From assembly GCA_045567335.1 (NCBI GenBank), contig JBJLCZ010000012.1, forward strand, positions 34,059 to 98,058: DNA of 64,000 nt, read 5' to 3'. The position numbers and the translations under genes were made by a program. The stretch comes from Pelagilacustribacter sp045567335. GTDB lineage: Bacteria; Pseudomonadota; Alphaproteobacteria; Pelagibacterales; Pelagibacteraceae. Under the pieces are notes generated by a model. That model saw only the letters and a program-made list of their open reading frames with translations. It was not told where the DNA came from and did no database searches. Each line of letters starts with the position of its first letter. The first letter of the stretch is position 1. Shown piece after piece: positions 62,614-64,000 of this stretch.

Positions 62614-63111
62614 TTATTTTTTTTCTTTATTCTCTGCTTCTATTTTTAATTGAGCAGCTTCTTTTTCAATTTTTTTTTCATCAACCTTAGGTGTTGTAAT
62701 TTTCTCTTTTTTATCTTCCTGAGATTTTAATGTTACGTCTACACCGATTTTTTTCTTTATCTTTTCTGCAATTCTTGCTGATTTACCTTTTCTGTCTCTA
62801 AGATAGTAAAGTTTTGCTCTTCTTACTTTTCCCGATCTGATTACTTTAATGGAGTCAACTATAGGACTATAAAGAGCAAATGTTCTTTCTACTCCCTCAC
62901 CAAAAGAAATTTTTCTTACCTTAAAAGACGAATTTATGTCTCTATTTTTTTTTGCAATACAAACACCTTCAAAATATTGAATTCTCTCTCTTTTTCCTTC
63001 TACAATTTTAACTCCAACTTTAATTGTATCGCCTGCAGAAAAATCAGTTATTTTTTTCTCTGAAGTAATCTTTTTAACCAATTGTTTGTTTATATCTTCT
63101 ATATTTTTCAT
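62614..63111 (-). CDS. rplS: Ribosomal protein bL19 with charged C-terminal tail
   Basis: 165 residues; bL19 proper is about 115 residues (FSAGDTIKVGVKIVEG, RSGKVRRAKLYYLRDRKGKSARI). The last 45 residues are Lys/Glu rich and low complexity. Overlaps trmD by 4 bases. It binds 23S rRNA near the bL14/L3 site. Confidence 0.95.
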   Translation of the reverse strand: MKNIEDINKQLVKKITSEKKITDFSAGDTIKVGVKIVEGKRERIQYFEGVCIAKKNRDINSSFKVRKISFGEGVERTFALYSPIVDSIKVIRSGKVRRAKLYYLRDRKGKSARIAEKIKKKIGVDVTLKSQEDKKEKITTPKVDEKKIEKEAAQLKIEAENKEKK

Positions 63112-63803
63112 TTTTTTTTTTTATACTTTTCCCATAGATCAGGTCTTGAACGACGTGTTATAGCCTCAGATTGACTTAAACGCCAGTGTTTAATTTTGGC
63201 GTGATCTCCAGATAATAGCACATCAGGAACACTTTTTTTCTCCCATTCAAGAGGTTTTGTAAATTGAGGATATTCTAATAAACCATTTTCAAAACTTTCA
63301 TCTTTTGTCGAAAGTTCATTTCCTAAAACTCCAGGTAACAACCTTATAATTGCATCAAGAAAGATATATGAAGCAGTTTCACCTCCAGATAAAATATAAT
63401 CTCCAAGACTAACCTCTTCTATATTTCTGCTATCAATTAGTCTTTGGTCTACACCTTCAAAATGTCCGCAGATAATATTTATATTTTTTTCTTTACTTAA
63501 ATGTTTTGCAATATCTTGATTAAAAATCTTTCCTTTTGGAGATAAATAAATATTTCTTTGTTTTATTTTAAAATCAATATTTTGATCCATCGCATTAGCT
63601 ATTATATCTGGCCTCATCAACATACCATTGCCTCCTCCAAAGGGTTTATCATCAACTGTTTTGTGTTTGTCGGTTGCAAATTTTCTAATGTTAACTATCT
63701 CCAAATTCCAAATATTTTTTTCTATCGATCTTTTGTAAATCCCATAATTAAAGGGTCCAGGGTATAACTCTGGATATAAAGTAAACACTTTTACTTTTAA
63801 CAT
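63108..63803 (-). CDS. trmD: tRNA (guanine-N1)-methyltransferase TrmD
   Basis: 231 residues. SPOUT trefoil knot region: EEVSLGDYILSGGETASYIF, LLPGVLGNE, and CGHFEGVDQR; N-terminal VFTLYPELYPGPFNYGI. Methylates G37 of tRNAs to stop frameshifting. Follows the repeat-tail gene by 21 bases, as in rpsP-rimM-trmD-rplS blocks. Confidence 0.96.
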   Translation of the reverse strand: MLKVKVFTLYPELYPGPFNYGIYKRSIEKNIWNLEIVNIRKFATDKHKTVDDKPFGGGNGMLMRPDIIANAMDQNIDFKIKQRNIYLSPKGKIFNQDIAKHLSKEKNINIICGHFEGVDQRLIDSRNIEEVSLGDYILSGGETASYIFLDAIIRLLPGVLGNELSTKDESFENGLLEYPQFTKPLEWEKKSVPDVLLSGDHAKIKHWRLSQSEAITRRSRPDLWEKYKKKK

Positions 63804-63824
63804 AAAATATTCCTTCTTTTACTT

Positions 63825-64000
63825 TTAAGATATTTTAGGTTCTTCCTTTTTTGCTTCTGCTTTAGGTTGTTCCTTTTTTGCTTCTGCTTTAGGTTCTTCC
63901 TTTTTTGCTTCTGCTTTAGGTTGTTCCTTTTTTGCTTCTGCTTTAGGTTGTTCCTTTTTTGCTTCTGCTTTAGGTTGTTCCTTTTTTGCTTCTGCTTTAG
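63825..64000 (-). CDS. C-terminal repeat tail of an upstream protein (partial; probably rpsP or rimM region)
   Basis: A minus-strand frame enters from the right edge and ends at TAA (63825-63827). All visible residues are a nine-residue repeat P-K-A-E-A-K-K-E-Q/E, at least six times, ending EEPKIS. Position before trmD suggests ribosomal protein bS16 (rpsP), or less likely RimM, with a long tail; the core lies outside, so the identity is inference. Confidence 0.6.
   Translation of the reverse strand, partial: KAEAKKEQPKAEAKKEQPKAEAKKEQPKAEAKKEEPKAEAKKEQPKAEAKKEEPKIS
63834..64000 (-). repeat. 27-bp tandem repeat coding a KAEAKKEQP-type tail
   Basis: Copies of a 27-base unit start at 63853, 63880, 63907, 63934, 63961 and 63988, with few base changes (GAA versus CAA at one codon giving Glu or Gln). 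The unit length is a multiple of three and keeps the frame. The array continues past the window edge. Confidence 0.93.

Noticed and set aside
63834..64000. CRISPR array
   Set aside because: Units are adjacent with no spacers, and the 27-base period keeps an open reading frame.

Overview
The window is an AT-rich, very densely packed bacterial chromosome segment. Gene content, gene order and short or overlapping gene junctions fit a streamlined marine alphaproteobacterium of the SAR11 clade (Pelagibacterales). The alphaproteobacterial signs are an argH-lipoprotein-lysA block, rplU-rpmA-obgE-proBA-nadD-rsfS-ctpA-rppH running up to atpCDGAH, priA upstream of atpH, sucCDAB-lpdA, metX-metW with a SAM-II riboswitch, and hisC-tyrC. 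The organism assignment is inference; no 16S rRNA lies in the window.

Layout. 1-3310: end of a SUV3-like helicase, a TerB-like protein, FdxA and a CarD-type regulator, closed by a strong hairpin. 3272-3470: an apparent complete mini transcription unit on the minus strand encoding a 23-residue Lys/Arg peptide. 3600-12800: acyl-CoA ligase, SDR plus DprE1-like oxidase, a tRNA-Leu(CAA) inside a minus-strand gene run, a BASS transporter, a two-HTH regulator, membrane proteins, dsbB, coq7, an HNH protein, an esterase and a HIG1 protein. 12751-16739: tlpA-like thioredoxin, argH, an LptM-like lipoprotein too short to be picked up easily, lysA, plsC. 16802-21430: tyrC/hisC, then SAM-II riboswitch, metX, metW, gloB. 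21495-28027: ribosomal L21/L27, Obg, proline synthesis, NadD, RsfS, CtpA, RppH. 28017-42565 (minus): F1 ATP synthase, PriA and the 2-oxoglutarate dehydrogenase/succinyl-CoA synthetase genes. 42661-47787: a five-gene membrane/glycosyltransferase cassette sitting between sucC and mdh. 47784-55202: mdh, a TRAP transporter, an iron alcohol dehydrogenase and, divergently, methylmalonate-semialdehyde dehydrogenase. 55221-64000 (minus): sdhBADC, asd, leuBDC, rplS, trmD and the C-terminal repeat tail of one more protein.

Most of the window is core metabolism: lysine, methionine, leucine, proline, histidine/tyrosine, TCA cycle and ATP synthesis. The accessory or less explained parts are the tiny basic peptide unit, the SAM-II element with an attenuator-like terminator, the surface-glycan cassette splitting mdh from sucC, the DprE1/DprE2-like pair, the double-HTH regulator next to a BASS transporter, the TRAP/alcohol dehydrogenase/MMSDH module, and several Lys-rich low-complexity tails on ribosome- or RNA polymerase-associated proteins.
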